Shown: piece by piece, positions 17,400 to 25,680 of the stretch
Layout of the letters: the number at the start of each line of letters is the position of its first letter
Position numbering within the stretch: the stretch's first letter is position 1
Source of the DNA: Bacteroidetes bacterium QS_3_64_15
Lineage (GTDB): Bacteria > Bacteroidota > Rhodothermia > Rhodothermales > Salinibacteraceae
Reading direction: 5' to 3'
Length of the DNA stretch: 39,766 bases
NCBI GenBank assembly: GCA_003022565.1
Contig: PXTN01000123.1
Location: 39,157-78,922, forward strand
Program-made: the position numbers and the translations under genes
Notes under the pieces: model-generated
Seen by the model: only the letters and a program-made list of their open reading frames with translations
Told to the model about the DNA's origin: nothing
Databases searched by the model: none

Positions 17400-18185
17400 A
17401 TGCCTCGCTACCGGATGCTCATCGAATACGACGGAACCGACTTCCACGGGTGGCAGATCCAATCGGACGTGTCGACGGTGCAGGGTGCCCTGGAGGAGGC
17501 CGTGGAGACCATCGTGTCGTCGGCGTGTCGGGTCACGGGGTCGGGCCGCACGGACGCTGGGGTGCACGCCCGCGGGCAGGTGGCCCACGTCGATCTGCCG
17601 AAGGCGCGCGACCCGTATCGACTGCGCGGCTCGCTGAACGGGCTCACGCCCGACGCCATCGCAGTGCGCCAGGTAGAACGGGCGCCGGACGACTTCCACG
17701 CCCGCTACGACGCCCGCCGGCGCCGCTACCACTATCACCTCCACACCCAGCCCTGCGCGCTGGAGCGACAGATGCGCACGCGGATTCGTCCCGCTCCGGA
17801 CTTCGACCGCGTCCGGGCGGCTACGCCCGACCTCCTCGGGCAACACGACTTCAGTTCGTTCTGCCTCACCCAGTCCGACACCGAAAACCGCGTCTGCACG
17901 CTCCACCACGCGCGGTGGGTTGAGGAGGAGCGGCGCGGCTTCTGGCGGTTCGAGATTGTCGGGACGCGGTTTCTGCACGGCATGGTCCGGGCCCTCGTGG
18001 GCACCCTTCTCGAAATCGGGCATGGCAAGCGGGCGGCCGACAGTATTCCGGACGTTCTCGCCGCTCAAGACCGGCGCGTGGCCGGACCGTCGCTGCCGGC
18101 CGAGGGGCTCGTGCTGGAGCACGTTCGGTATGAGCAAGAGGTGCTCAGCCGGCCCGCCGTCTCGTCTCTGCGCTCCGACCTGTAA
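17400..18185 (+). CDS. truA: tRNA pseudouridine(38-40) synthase
   Basis: Isomerises uridine to pseudouridine at positions 38-40 of the tRNA anticodon stem-loop. The 261-residue protein starts [20 protein letters not shown], the typical TruA N-terminus; the frame's earlier start at 17331 would translate the upstream octad repeat and was rejected. The catalytic Asp is in [14 protein letters not shown]. Other family motifs: [27 protein letters not shown] and [17 protein letters not shown]. Length is normal. It starts the rightward series that includes the small membrane protein and arginine deiminase. Confidence 0.95.
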   Translation: MPRYRMLIEYDGTDFHGWQIQSDVSTVQGALEEAVETIVSSACRVTGSGRTDAGVHARGQVAHVDLPKARDPYRLRGSLNGLTPDAIAVRQVERAPDDFHARYDARRRRYHYHLHTQPCALERQMRTRIRPAPDFDRVRAATPDLLGQHDFSSFCLTQSDTENRVCTLHHARWVEEERRGFWRFEIVGTRFLHGMVRALVGTLLEIGHGKRAADSIPDVLAAQDRRVAGPSLPAEGLVLEHVRYEQEVLSRPAVSSLRSDL

Positions 18186-18263
18186 CAGTCCGTCCCCGCC
18201 ACCCGTGTTAGTGATGTCCGATTCCTGCTGTCCCGCACTCTTCCTCACCAGGCCCAACGTTCC

Positions 18264-18449
18264 ATGGATCTCGATCTCCAAACGGTCATCCGCTGGCTCA
18301 TCATCGGCGTGGTCGCGCTTCTTGGCCTCAGCCTCCTGGGGGTGCTGGTCAACGTTGCGACTGCGTTGCTCCAGTTCGTCCTCAAGGCGGGCGCGATCGT
18401 GCTCGTGGTGCTCCTCGTGATTCGCGCGCTGGAAGGCGTGCGATCGTGA
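18264..18449 (+). CDS. Small two-TM membrane protein
   Basis: A 61-residue protein, MDLDLQTVIRWLIIGVVALL and onward, with two hydrophobic segments (~9-30 and ~33-55) and a short charged C-terminus (IRALEGVRS). No family is recognised. Its stop codon TGA overlaps a GTG that opens the longer version of the arginine deiminase frame (GTGA, 18446-18449), so the two could be coupled. GC-rich codon use like its neighbours supports a real gene. Function unknown. Confidence 0.65.
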   Translation: MDLDLQTVIRWLIIGVVALLGLSLLGVLVNVATALLQFVLKAGAIVLVVLLVIRALEGVRS

Positions 18450-18562
18450 CGGCGGCCCCCGCGGACGATCCGGCCGATGTCCGCGGTGGCTTTTCTGCCG
18501 GTCACTTCCGACCTTGGGTGCACCCTGGTTGCTTTGCTCACGAACCCGGTGCCCCACTCACT

Positions 18563-19858
18563 GTGGACACAATTGAAGCTCCATCCCCTCCGTCCGTCGA
18601 CCCGTCCCCCGCCGCCTACAGCATTCCCGCCGAGGCCCATCTGCTCGAGCAGGTGATCGTGCACACGCCGGGCCCAGAGATGGAACTCGTGTCGCCCGAA
18701 AACCGGGAGGACCTGCTCTTCGATGACATTCTCTTCGTGGGGCACGCGCGGCAGGAGCACCTGCTCATGTGCTCGGTGTTCGAAAAAATCGTGGGCCGTC
18801 CCGACACGGTGCTTCAGATTAAGGATCTCCTGCTCGACACCTTCGAGGCGGAGGAGGCCGCGCGGCATTCCTTCGTGGAGAAGCTGTGCCGGAGCCTACC
18901 GGAGCAAAACCTGGGGGCTGTCGAAGACGAGCTTAAGCGCTTCTCGCCGGAGGACCTGCAGCAGTTTGCCCTCACCGGCCAGTCGGAGCTCCCCATCCGG
19001 GCCCAGCCGGTCCCTAATCTCATGTTTACGCGGGACCTCGCCGCCGTGGTGCACGACCACATCATCCTGAGCCACGCCGCGACGGTGGCTCGCACCCGGG
19101 AGAGCATCATCATCAACGTCATCCTCCATCATCATCCCCGGTTTGCGCCGCACAGCGACACGGTCATCGAGCTGCCCCCCGGCGTCACCTTCGAAGGGGG
19201 CGATCTGCTCGTGGCGAGCCCCGACACGGTCCTCATCGGCCATTCGGAGCGGACCTCCCTCGGGGCCGTCATGGCCATTGTGCACGAGCTGTTCGAGCGC
19301 ACGCCGGTGGAGCATGTCCTCGCCGTGGACCTGCCCAAGCGGCGGTCCACCATGCACCTCGACACGGTGTTTACCTTCGCCTCGCCGACCGAGGTCATCG
19401 TTTTTCCGCCCCTGCTCGAAACCCACGGCTTCGGGTACGCGGTGCATTTTACGGCCGCGGACGGGACGGGCCGCTTCGTCACCGACATGCGCCGCAACCT
19501 ACGCGACGTGCTCGACGAGCTGCTCGACCGCGACCTCACGTATATCCCCTGCGGGGGCACCGAGCGACTGCACCAGGAGCGTGAGCAGTGGACGGATGGG
19601 GCCAACGTGTTCGCGGCTGCACCCGGCGCCATCCTGGGCTACGAGCGCAACAGCCGCACCTTTGAGCGACTGCGCGAGCACGGATACCGGATCGTCTCCG
19701 CCGAGAGCTTCCTGTCCTACTTTGAGTCCGGCCAGTTCCATCCCGGGCAGGAGAAGGTTGCGATTCAGTTGGGCGGCACGGAGCTGTCTCGGGGGCGGGG
19801 CGGTCCGCGCTGCATGACCCTCCCCGTCTCCCGACACGCTTCCCCCGCGGGGGAATGA
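18563..19858 (+). CDS. arcA: Arginine deiminase
   Basis: Hydrolyses arginine to citrulline and ammonia, first step of the ADI pathway. Motifs: HTPGPEMELVSPEN near the N-terminus, PNLMFTRDLAAVV with the guanidinium-binding Asp, EGGD, RSTMHLDTVFTF with the catalytic His, and the C-terminal GRGGPRCMT with the catalytic Cys. GTG at 18563 gives 431 residues, close to the family size. The frame stays open back to GTG at 18446, which overlaps the upstream small gene; the added 39 residues (ADDPADVRGGFSAGH etc.) look non-conserved, so the downstream start is preferred but not certain. No ornithine carbamoyltransferase or carbamate kinase lies nearby, so fermentative arginine use cannot be inferred from this window. 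Confidence 0.9.
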   Translation: MDTIEAPSPPSVDPSPAAYSIPAEAHLLEQVIVHTPGPEMELVSPENREDLLFDDILFVGHARQEHLLMCSVFEKIVGRPDTVLQIKDLLLDTFEAEEAARHSFVEKLCRSLPEQNLGAVEDELKRFSPEDLQQFALTGQSELPIRAQPVPNLMFTRDLAAVVHDHIILSHAATVARTRESIIINVILHHHPRFAPHSDTVIELPPGVTFEGGDLLVASPDTVLIGHSERTSLGAVMAIVHELFERTPVEHVLAVDLPKRRSTMHLDTVFTFASPTEVIVFPPLLETHGFGYAVHFTAADGTGRFVTDMRRNLRDVLDELLDRDLTYIPCGGTERLHQEREQWTDGANVFAAAPGAILGYERNSRTFERLREHGYRIVSAESFLSYFESGQFHPGQEKVAIQLGGTELSRGRGGPRCMTLPVSRHASPAGE

Positions 19859-19894
19859 GGAGTGGGGAGTTTGGAGTGGGGAGTTCGGAACTGG
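19853..19894 (+). repeat. 7/14-bp periodic array at the arcA stop codon
   Basis: Heptads gaatgag, gagtggg, gagtttg, gagtggg, gagttcg, gaactgg in perfect register, with a 14-bp higher-order repeat. The first heptad contains the arcA stop TGA. Purine-rich in arcA sense. Confidence 0.85.
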
Positions 19895-19914
19895 AAAGGA
19901 TGAGTTGAAGAGCC

Positions 19915-20059
19915 TTCCCCAAGTCCCCGCGTCCCAACGTCCCCGCGTCTCCCAATCGCTCCCTCGCCCGTTCTTCCTTTCGCCTACGCCCCTGCACTTC
20001 CGCGCTCTCTTTCTCCCACGCCCCCACGCTCTCGTTCCCCCATCCTCCCATTCTCCAAG
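19915..20059 (+). repeat. Two 8-bp periodic arrays upstream of ypdA
   Basis: 19923-19970 reads in octads gtccccgc, gtcccaac, gtccccgc, gtctccca, atcgctcc, ctcgcccg. 20015-20054 reads cccacgcc, cccacgct, ctcgttcc, cccatcct, cccattct. Both are C-rich on the ypdA coding strand. No gene lies in this 277-bp gap. Confidence 0.8.
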
Positions 20060-20135
20060 TAAGGCCTCGAAACTGCCGACCGCGTCTGCAGGTTCAGAAA
20101 ACGCGTGTGTATCCCGAACCCACTGATTGGTGTTC

Positions 20136-21122
20136 ATGCACGACGTTATCGTCATCGGAGCCGGGCCTGTGGGCCTCGCCTGTAGCATTGAGGCCAAGCG
20201 TCGAGGGCTCGATTCGCTCATCATCGAGAAGGGAGCCCTCTGCAACTCCTTTATCGGGTATCCTACACAGATGGAGTTCTTCTCCACGCCCGAGTTGTTG
20301 GAAATCGGCGGCCACCCGTTTCCCACGCGCGACTACAAGCCGCGCCGCGAGGAGGCGCTCGACTACTACCGCGGGGTGGCCACGGCGGAAGACCTCGACC
20401 TACGCCTCTACGAGCCGGTGACGGACCTGCGGGGCAGCGACGGGCACTTCACGGTCGTGACTGATGAGGCCACCCATGAAACGCGAAAAGTGGTGGTGGC
20501 CACTGGCTTCTACGACGTGCCTAACCGCATGAACGTGCCGGGTGAGGACCTCGACAAGGTGCGGCACTACTTCAAGGAGCCCTACCCCTACGCCCTGACG
20601 GACGTGGCCGTGGTAGGCGGCGCCAATTCGGCGGTGAAGGCGGCCCTGAACTGCTACCGCCACGAGGCGACCGTGACGATGGTGGTGCGCGAGCCGACCC
20701 TCGACGACGGGGTGAAGTACTGGCTCCGGCCCGACGCGGAGAACCGCATCGCGGAGGGGTCCATCGACGCCTACTTCAACACCACCGTCTCGGCCATCGA
20801 GCCGGAGACGCTCCACCTCGACACCCCCGACGGCCCCGAGCGCATCGACAACGACTTCGTGCTCGCCATGACGGGCTACCGGCCCAATTACGACTTCCTG
20901 GAGCAGCTCGGCATTGCGATCCGCGACGACGAGGCCCGCACGCCAGTACACGACGAGGAGGGGGAAACCTTCGAAACGAACCGCGACGGCCTGTACCTTG
21001 CCGGTACCATCTGCGGCGGCTGCAATACGAGCCGCTGGTTCATCGAAAACGGTCGCTTCCACGCCGAGAGGATCATGGACCACATTGCCGTGACCCTCGA
21101 GACCGAGCCCGCTGTGGCCTGA
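20136..21122 (+). CDS. ypdA: YpdA family FAD/NAD(P)-dependent reductase (putative bacillithiol disulfide reductase)
   Basis: A 328-residue flavoprotein of the thioredoxin-reductase-like fold. It has the FAD motif DVIVIGAGPVGLACSIEAK at the N-terminus, the YpdA-typical SFIGYPTQMEFFSTPELLEI segment, ATGFYDVPN, the NAD(P) motif VAVVGGANSAVKAAL near residue 155, and the C-terminal FAD contact DGLYLAGTICGG. YpdA members reduce bacillithiol disulfide in Firmicutes; whether this organism uses bacillithiol cannot be seen here. There is no CxxC thioredoxin-reductase active site. ATG at 20136 was preferred to TTG at 20127 because it puts the FAD motif directly at the N-terminus. Confidence 0.88.
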   Translation: MHDVIVIGAGPVGLACSIEAKRRGLDSLIIEKGALCNSFIGYPTQMEFFSTPELLEIGGHPFPTRDYKPRREEALDYYRGVATAEDLDLRLYEPVTDLRGSDGHFTVVTDEATHETRKVVVATGFYDVPNRMNVPGEDLDKVRHYFKEPYPYALTDVAVVGGANSAVKAALNCYRHEATVTMVVREPTLDDGVKYWLRPDAENRIAEGSIDAYFNTTVSAIEPETLHLDTPDGPERIDNDFVLAMTGYRPNYDFLEQLGIAIRDDEARTPVHDEEGETFETNRDGLYLAGTICGGCNTSRWFIENGRFHAERIMDHIAVTLETEPAVA

Positions 21123-21170
21123 TGCGTGACGCCTGATGCGTGACGCCTGATGCGTGACGCGTGATGAGTC
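21119..21170 (+). repeat. 14-bp tandem repeat at the ypdA stop codon
   Basis: Unit CTGATGCGTGACGC is repeated three times exactly (21119-21160) with a degenerate fourth. The TGA of the first unit (21120-21122) is the ypdA stop codon. Confidence 0.9.
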
Positions 21171-21190
21171 AGCGAAGGGCATGGGGGCCT

Positions 21191-21258
21191 CACGTTTCAC
21201 TCTTCATGCATCACTCGCCCTTGCCCCCGCGCTCCCGCGCCCTCATTCCCCACGCTCA
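21191..21258 (-). repeat. Heptad then octad array ending in the serA stop codon
   Basis: Plus-strand heptads cacgttt, cactctt, catgcat, cactcgc, then octads ccttgccc, ccgcgctc, ccgcgccc, tcattccc, cacgctca. The last three bases (21256-21258) are the serA stop read on the minus strand. In serA sense the array is purine-rich. With 21119-21170 it makes an imperfect inverted pair between convergent genes. Confidence 0.8.
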
Positions 21259-22596
21259 GCCACTTTCGTTCACCTTGAACTGACGGAGGGTTCGGATGGC
21301 TCGGGGGTCGTCGGAGAGCGACACGGCCGCCTCAATGATGTTGTGGAGTTGCCGATCGCTCAGGGGTTGATCGATCGCGTTCACGTCATAGGCAATGCCG
21401 AGGTCGGGAAAGTCGCGGTGGCTGGATTGCAGGTTGCTGGCCCCGGCCTCGTAGACGCTGTCATCGATCGCCTTCTTCGTCCCGCGCACGTCGCTGTGCA
21501 CCACCGCCAGAATCCAGTGGGGCGGCTCGGCATTGACCCCGATCGTGTGCCCCTGCCCGAACACCGTGTCGCGCACAGTGCCCTGTTCGTTGAGGAGCCG
21601 CGTGGAGGTGGCCATGCGGGACGCAATGCGGGGCTGCGCCTCCTGCGTGGCGGCGCCGATGTGGGGCGTGGTGAAGACGTTGTCCCGCTCGGCGTAGGGG
21701 TTGGTCCAGTCCTCGTCGGCGCTGCCCGGCTCCTCGGGAAACACGTCGACAGCCGCGGCCCGCACGTGGCCCTCATCGAGGGCCCGCTTCAGATCCCCAG
21801 GGTCGTGTAGGAAGCCGCGGGCAGCGTTGACGAAGGCGCGGGGGCTGTTGTCCGGTCGGTCCGCCCCGAGCTGGCGGAAGTGATCGTAGTTCAGCAGTCC
21901 CTCATTAGACTGTCCCTGCGGGTCCTCCGCGGAGACGTGCACCGTCACGAAGTCGCCTGTCCGGAACGCCTCCGCTAGGCTGGAGCAGGAGGTCCACCCC
22001 AGGGTGGTGCCCACCTCCTGCGCCACGTCCGACTTGTCGTAGAAGCAGATGTCCATCCCGAGATCGTCGGCCACCCGCGCCAGCTGCTTACCAATGTTGC
22101 CCAGCCCAATGATGGAGAGCGTCTTGTCCATCAGTTCGTAGCGACGCGTGCTGTCCTTCGTCCACCGGTGCCGCCGCCCCGATTCGTTGGCCGTGTAGAG
22201 CCGGCGGGCCAGCACAATCATTTCGCCCATCACCATTTCGACCACCGAGCGGCCGTTGCTCACCGGGTCGTTGAGCACCAGCACGCCCTCCTCCGCGCAC
22301 GCCGGCTTGTCCACTGTGTCGTCGCCGATGCAGCACAGCATGACGGCGGCCAGGTTGTCCGACGCCTCCACGATACGCTGGTCGACGACGAACTTGCTCC
22401 GCTTGTAGATGAGATCGTGCTGTCCCTCACGCAGGCGCTCCACCATCGCCTCCTGGTCGTAGCACTCCGGTTTGGGGACCCGCTCCGGCTCGATGCCCTG
22501 ATCGCGCAGATAGTCGTCGAGGCTGGGGTCGGGCTCCTCGAGGATCAGCGCCTTCTCGAAGTGGTCGTTCAGGAACCGGGTGCGCGGGTGCTCCAT
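21256..22596 (-). CDS. serA: D-3-phosphoglycerate dehydrogenase-like 2-hydroxyacid dehydrogenase with C-terminal ACT-like domain
   Basis: NAD-dependent oxidation of 3-phosphoglycerate, first step of serine synthesis, is the likely role. The 446-residue product has the substrate-domain start (KALILEEPDPSLDDYL), the SNGRSVVEMVMGEMIVLARR helix, the NAD motif SIIGLGNIGKQLARVADDLG, FVNAARGFL with the catalytic Arg region, VDVFPEEP, and TPHIGAATQEAQPRIA with the active-site His. The last ~90 residues (HWILAVVHSDVRGTKKAIDD...) resemble an ACT domain, as in E. coli-type SerA with serine feedback. The variable loop RQLGADRPDNSPRAFVNAARG is a little longer than usual. Other hydroxyacid substrates cannot be excluded. 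No serC or serB is adjacent. Confidence 0.85.
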   Translation of the reverse strand: MEHPRTRFLNDHFEKALILEEPDPSLDDYLRDQGIEPERVPKPECYDQEAMVERLREGQHDLIYKRSKFVVDQRIVEASDNLAAVMLCCIGDDTVDKPACAEEGVLVLNDPVSNGRSVVEMVMGEMIVLARRLYTANESGRRHRWTKDSTRRYELMDKTLSIIGLGNIGKQLARVADDLGMDICFYDKSDVAQEVGTTLGWTSCSSLAEAFRTGDFVTVHVSAEDPQGQSNEGLLNYDHFRQLGADRPDNSPRAFVNAARGFLHDPGDLKRALDEGHVRAAAVDVFPEEPGSADEDWTNPYAERDNVFTTPHIGAATQEAQPRIASRMATSTRLLNEQGTVRDTVFGQGHTIGVNAEPPHWILAVVHSDVRGTKKAIDDSVYEAGASNLQSSHRDFPDLGIAYDVNAIDQPLSDRQLHNIIEAAVSLSDDPRAIRTLRQFKVNESG

Positions 22597-22652
22597 GACG
22601 GGTCGGTAGGGGATGACGAGGAAAACCGGGGGCGGCTCGAACGATCAAATAA

Positions 22653-22668
22653 GACGAGGGGACTCGTC
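22653..22668. promoter_or_regulatory. Perfect inverted repeat upstream of serA
   Basis: GACGAG-GGGA-CTCGTC: six-base arms with a four-base centre, 57 bp upstream of the serA ATG on the template side. Just downstream of it in the serA direction is TTATTTG, a partial match to the Bacteroidota -7 box. Operator or hairpin; untested. Confidence 0.4.
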
Positions 22669-22785
22669 AATTGCAGGACCCGTCCGTAAAAAACGAGCCA
22701 AGTTTGGAGAGCGATCCCCTCTCTACATAGAACAGGCCGCCGCGCCGGACAACACGCGACGGCTGAGGCGGAATCTGCTTCGTAC

Positions 22786-22802
22786 GGTCGGGACTCCCGA
22801 CC
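22786..22802. promoter_or_regulatory. Perfect 8+1+8 palindrome between sucD and serA
   Basis: GGTCGGGA-C-TCCCGACC with a one-base centre. The single-base centre suits a dimeric DNA-binding protein better than an RNA hairpin. It lies 69 bp past the sucD stop (22871) in the direction of sucD transcription, opposite the serA promoter side. Confidence 0.45.
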
Positions 22803-22870
22803 AGAAATAGCGTCTGTCAGGACCGAGACGTGCTACAGCCCCCTTGCAGCCGTCCGTGGTCGGCGGTCTC

Positions 22871-23737
22871 TTACAGTACGTCGCCGATCGTCTCTCCGAT
22901 GAGGGCTGGATTCTTCACCACGGTGGCGCCCGCCTCTTCGAGCGCCTGGAACTTGGCCTCGGCTGTGCCGGAACCGCCCGATACGATGGCCCCGGCGTGC
23001 CCCATGCGACGCCCCGGCGGGGCCGTGCGGCCCGCGATGAAGCCGAAGACCGGCGTATCCATGTAGTCGTGGATGTAGCGAGCGGCCTCCTGCTCGTCGG
23101 AGCCGCCAATCTCGCCAATGAGGACGACGCCCTCCGTGTGCGGATCGTCCTCGAACAGTTCGAGCGCGTCGACGAACCGCGTGCCAATCACCGGATCGCC
23201 GCCGATGCCCACGGCCGTGCTTTGCCCGAACCCAGCCCGCGTAATCTGGTCGACGGCCTCGTAGGTGAGTGTGCCCGACCGCGAGATGAGCCCGATGGAG
23301 CCCGGCTCGAAGATCATGGCGGGCATGATGCCGACCTTCGTCTCCCCCGGCGTGATGGCCCCGGGGCAATTCGGCCCGATGAGGTGGGCGCCCTGCTTCT
23401 TCACGTAGTGATAGGTCGGTTTCATGTCGGCCACCGGGATGCCCTCCGTAATGCAGGCGATGACCTCGATCCCCGCGTCGGCAGCCTCCTGGATCGCGTC
23501 GGCGGCGAAGGGAGGGGGCACGAAGATGATAGAGGTGTTGGCGTCCTCGTGCTCCACCGCCTCGGCGACGGTATCATAGACGGGCCGGTCCAGGTGAGTC
23601 TGCCCGCCCTTGCCGGGCGTGACGCCGGCCACCACGTTCGTGCCGTAGTTAAGCATCTGCTCGGCGTGGAAGGTGCCCTCCGAGCCCGTGAAGCCCTGCA
23701 CCACTACACGTGTATCGTCATCGACGAGAATACTCAT
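22871..23737 (-). CDS. sucD: Succinyl-CoA synthetase (ADP-forming) alpha subunit
   Basis: TCA-cycle enzyme subunit that carries the phosphohistidine and binds CoA; it works with SucC, which is not in this window. The 288-residue protein starts [20 protein letters not shown] (ATG at 23737) and has GYN-equivalent [14 protein letters not shown], the CoA-binding Rossmann fold, [38 protein letters not shown], and [17 protein letters not shown] with the phosphorylated His near residue 246. The frame continues 88 codons upstream, but that stretch translates the periodic repeats and has no conservation. Length is exactly typical. Confidence 0.96.
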   Translation of the reverse strand: MSILVDDDTRVVVQGFTGSEGTFHAEQMLNYGTNVVAGVTPGKGGQTHLDRPVYDTVAEAVEHEDANTSIIFVPPPFAADAIQEAADAGIEVIACITEGIPVADMKPTYHYVKKQGAHLIGPNCPGAITPGETKVGIMPAMIFEPGSIGLISRSGTLTYEAVDQITRAGFGQSTAVGIGGDPVIGTRFVDALELFEDDPHTEGVVLIGEIGGSDEQEAARYIHDYMDTPVFGFIAGRTAPPGRRMGHAGAIVSGGSGTAEAKFQALEEAGATVVKNPALIGETIGDVL

Positions 23738-23793
23738 GCGTTTGGAGAATTTGGAGTGTGGAGTTCGGAGTGTGGAGTTCGGAATGGAGAGGG
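23738..23793 (-). repeat. 7/14-bp array abutting the sucD start codon
   Basis: Plus-strand heptads tggagtg, tggagtt, cggagtg, tggagtt, cggaatg, gagaggg (23752-23793), continuing less regularly to the ATG at 23737. In sucD sense it is C-rich (units like CGAACTC and CACACTC). Confidence 0.85.
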
Positions 23794-23964
23794 AGGCGCC
23801 CAGCGGTTGGTCGACAGGTCCAATCTGTAGCCTAACGGCCGATTCGAACAACCACCAGGGATGTGGACGAAAAACAATCCAAAACCGGCATGCCCGTCCG
23901 TCGGGGCGCAATGCTTTTCGCGAGGAAGCATCTCTGCCCCGTGCCGACTGAGCGGGAGCGAAGC

Positions 23965-24040
23965 GCGTGATGCGTGAAACGTGACTCGTGACACTTCGCA
24001 TCGCGCATCCTCACGCATCACGTCTCACGCATCATTCCCC
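23965..24040. repeat. Opposed heptad arrays between sucD and gatA
   Basis: 23965-23992 reads gcgtgat, gcgtgaa, acgtgac, tcgtgac; 24011-24034 reads the inverse type, cacgcat, cacgtct, cacgcat. Together they form an imperfect inverted repeat. The gatA stop codon (24025-24027 on the minus strand) lies inside the second array. Confidence 0.8.
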
Positions 24041-25578
24041 ATAATCGCCTGCCCGATGCGCAGGAGGAGAGCTTCGTCGAAGTGGGGGCCGAGGAGCTGG
24101 AGGCCGACGGGCAGGCCCGGCGTGTCGGGGTGCTCACCGATGGGGACCGTGAGGCCGGGCAGCCCGGCGAGATTGGCCGTCACGGTGTAAATGTCGTTGA
24201 GGTACATTTCGAGCGGGTCGTCGGTCTTCTCGCCGAGCTGGAAGGGAGGCGTCGGCGTGGTGGGCGTGACGAGAGCGTCGACGTCCTCAAAGGCGCGCTC
24301 GAAGTCGTGGCGGATGAGGGTGCGGACGCGCTGAGCCTTCTGATAGTATTTGTCGTAGTAGCCGGCGGAGAGGGCGTAGGTGCCGAGCATAATGCGGCGC
24401 TTCACCTCTTCGCCGAAGCCCTCAGTGCGGGTGCGGGTGTAAAGGGCGTCGAGGGTGCTCTGCTCATCGTCGAGCTGCGCTTCGAGCTTGGCCACGCGCT
24501 CCTCGTCGCCCTGCGTGCGGGCGGAGGCGAGTTCGTTCTCCAAGTCCTCACGCTGCTTGCGGAGGGCCTGCGTCGTCTCCTGCAGGTCGGCCCGGTGGCC
24601 GTAGCGGATGCCGTCGTAACGGGCCAGGTTGCTGGAGGCCTCGGCCGTGGCGATGAGGTAGTAGGTGGCGACGCCGTATTCGGTGTGGGGCAGCGAGACC
24701 TCCTCGACGGTCGCGCCGGCGTCCTCGAGCTGCTGGACCTGCTCGTGCACCATGTGGCGGATGTCGTCGTCGAGCCCCTCGGCGAAATACTCTTCGGGGA
24801 GGCCGAGGCGGAGGCCCTCCACCCCGTCGCCGAGAGCGTCGGTGTAGTCGGGCACGGCGACCGGGGCGCTGGTCGAATCGCGCTCATCTTCCCCCGCGAT
24901 GACGTTCAGAAGCGCGGCTACGTCTTCCATGCTGCGCCCCAGCGGCCCGATGACGTCGAGCGACGAGGCGAACGCCACGAGGCCGGAGCGGCTCACGCGG
25001 CCGTAGGTGGGCTTGAGGCCCACGGTGCCGCAGAAGGCGGCAGGCTGGCGCACCGAGCCGCCGGTGTCGCTCCCCAAGGCCGCGTGGCACATGCCGGCGG
25101 CCACCGCCGCGGCCGACCCGCCCGAGGAGCCGCCCGGCACGTAGTCGGTGTGGTGCGGATTCCGCACGGGGCCGAAGTGAGAGGTTTCGTTCGACGAGCC
25201 CATCGCGAACTCGTCGCAGTTCGTCTTGCCGATGAAGATGGCCCCGGCGTCGCGCAGGCGATCGATGACCGTTGCGTCGTAGAGCGACGAGAAGTCCTCC
25301 AGCATCTTCGACCCGCACGTCACCGGGTAGCCGCGGATGCAGATATTGTCCTTGACCGCCAGGACGAGGCCCGCCAGGGGGCGCGGATTGCCCCGCTCGC
25401 GCTGGCTGTCGAGGTAGCGGGCGTGGTTGAGCGCCCCGTCCCGGTCGACCGTCGTGAACGCATTGATTTCATCGTCGCGCTCGTCGATGCGAGTCAAAAA
25501 AGAAGAGACCAGGGCTTCACAGCTGGTCTCCCCGGCGTCGAGGGCACGACGGGCATCGGCAAATGTCGGGTACTCCAT
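24025..25578 (-). CDS. gatA: Asp/Glu-tRNA amidotransferase subunit A with a coiled-coil insertion
   Basis: Glutaminase/amidase subunit of GatCAB, which converts Glu-tRNA(Gln) and Asp-tRNA(Asn) to the amidated forms. The amidase signature is complete: LVLAVKDNI with the catalytic Lys, GGSSGGSAAAVAAG, and GSDTGGSVRQPAAFCG with the cis-Ser and nucleophile Ser. C-terminal motifs EGFGEEVKRRIMLGTYALSA and NLAGLPGLTVPIG are typical. The 517-residue length is about 30-35 above the family norm. Roughly 45 extra residues (around 24454-24590, rich in E, Q, K and R: ALRKQREDLENELASARTQ, then LEAQLDDEQST) lie between YGHRAD and LDALYTRTRTEGFG and are predicted coiled coil. ATG at 25578 is chosen; the 13 codons upstream are not conserved. 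GatB and GatC are not adjacent. Confidence 0.95.
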   Translation of the reverse strand: MEYPTFADARRALDAGETSCEALVSSFLTRIDERDDEINAFTTVDRDGALNHARYLDSQRERGNPRPLAGLVLAVKDNICIRGYPVTCGSKMLEDFSSLYDATVIDRLRDAGAIFIGKTNCDEFAMGSSNETSHFGPVRNPHHTDYVPGGSSGGSAAAVAAGMCHAALGSDTGGSVRQPAAFCGTVGLKPTYGRVSRSGLVAFASSLDVIGPLGRSMEDVAALLNVIAGEDERDSTSAPVAVPDYTDALGDGVEGLRLGLPEEYFAEGLDDDIRHMVHEQVQQLEDAGATVEEVSLPHTEYGVATYYLIATAEASSNLARYDGIRYGHRADLQETTQALRKQREDLENELASARTQGDEERVAKLEAQLDDEQSTLDALYTRTRTEGFGEEVKRRIMLGTYALSAGYYDKYYQKAQRVRTLIRHDFERAFEDVDALVTPTTPTPPFQLGEKTDDPLEMYLNDIYTVTANLAGLPGLTVPIGEHPDTPGLPVGLQLLGPHFDEALLLRIGQAIMGNDA

Positions 25579-25680
25579 GCGTGGAGATGGGTCCTGCAGA
25601 AATGGGGTACAGCGCAATCCAACGGCGGTCTCAAGACGGGCCGCACTGCCCTTTCAATCAACGGGGCGGGGACGCCTGTG

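Noticed and set aside
22786-22802. Intrinsic terminator of sucD
   Set aside because: The palindrome has a one-base centre and no T-run on the transcribed strand.
23738-24001. 88-codon N-terminal extension of sucD
   Set aside because: It translates the periodic intergenic repeats; SucD homologues start at MSILVDDDT-like sequence.
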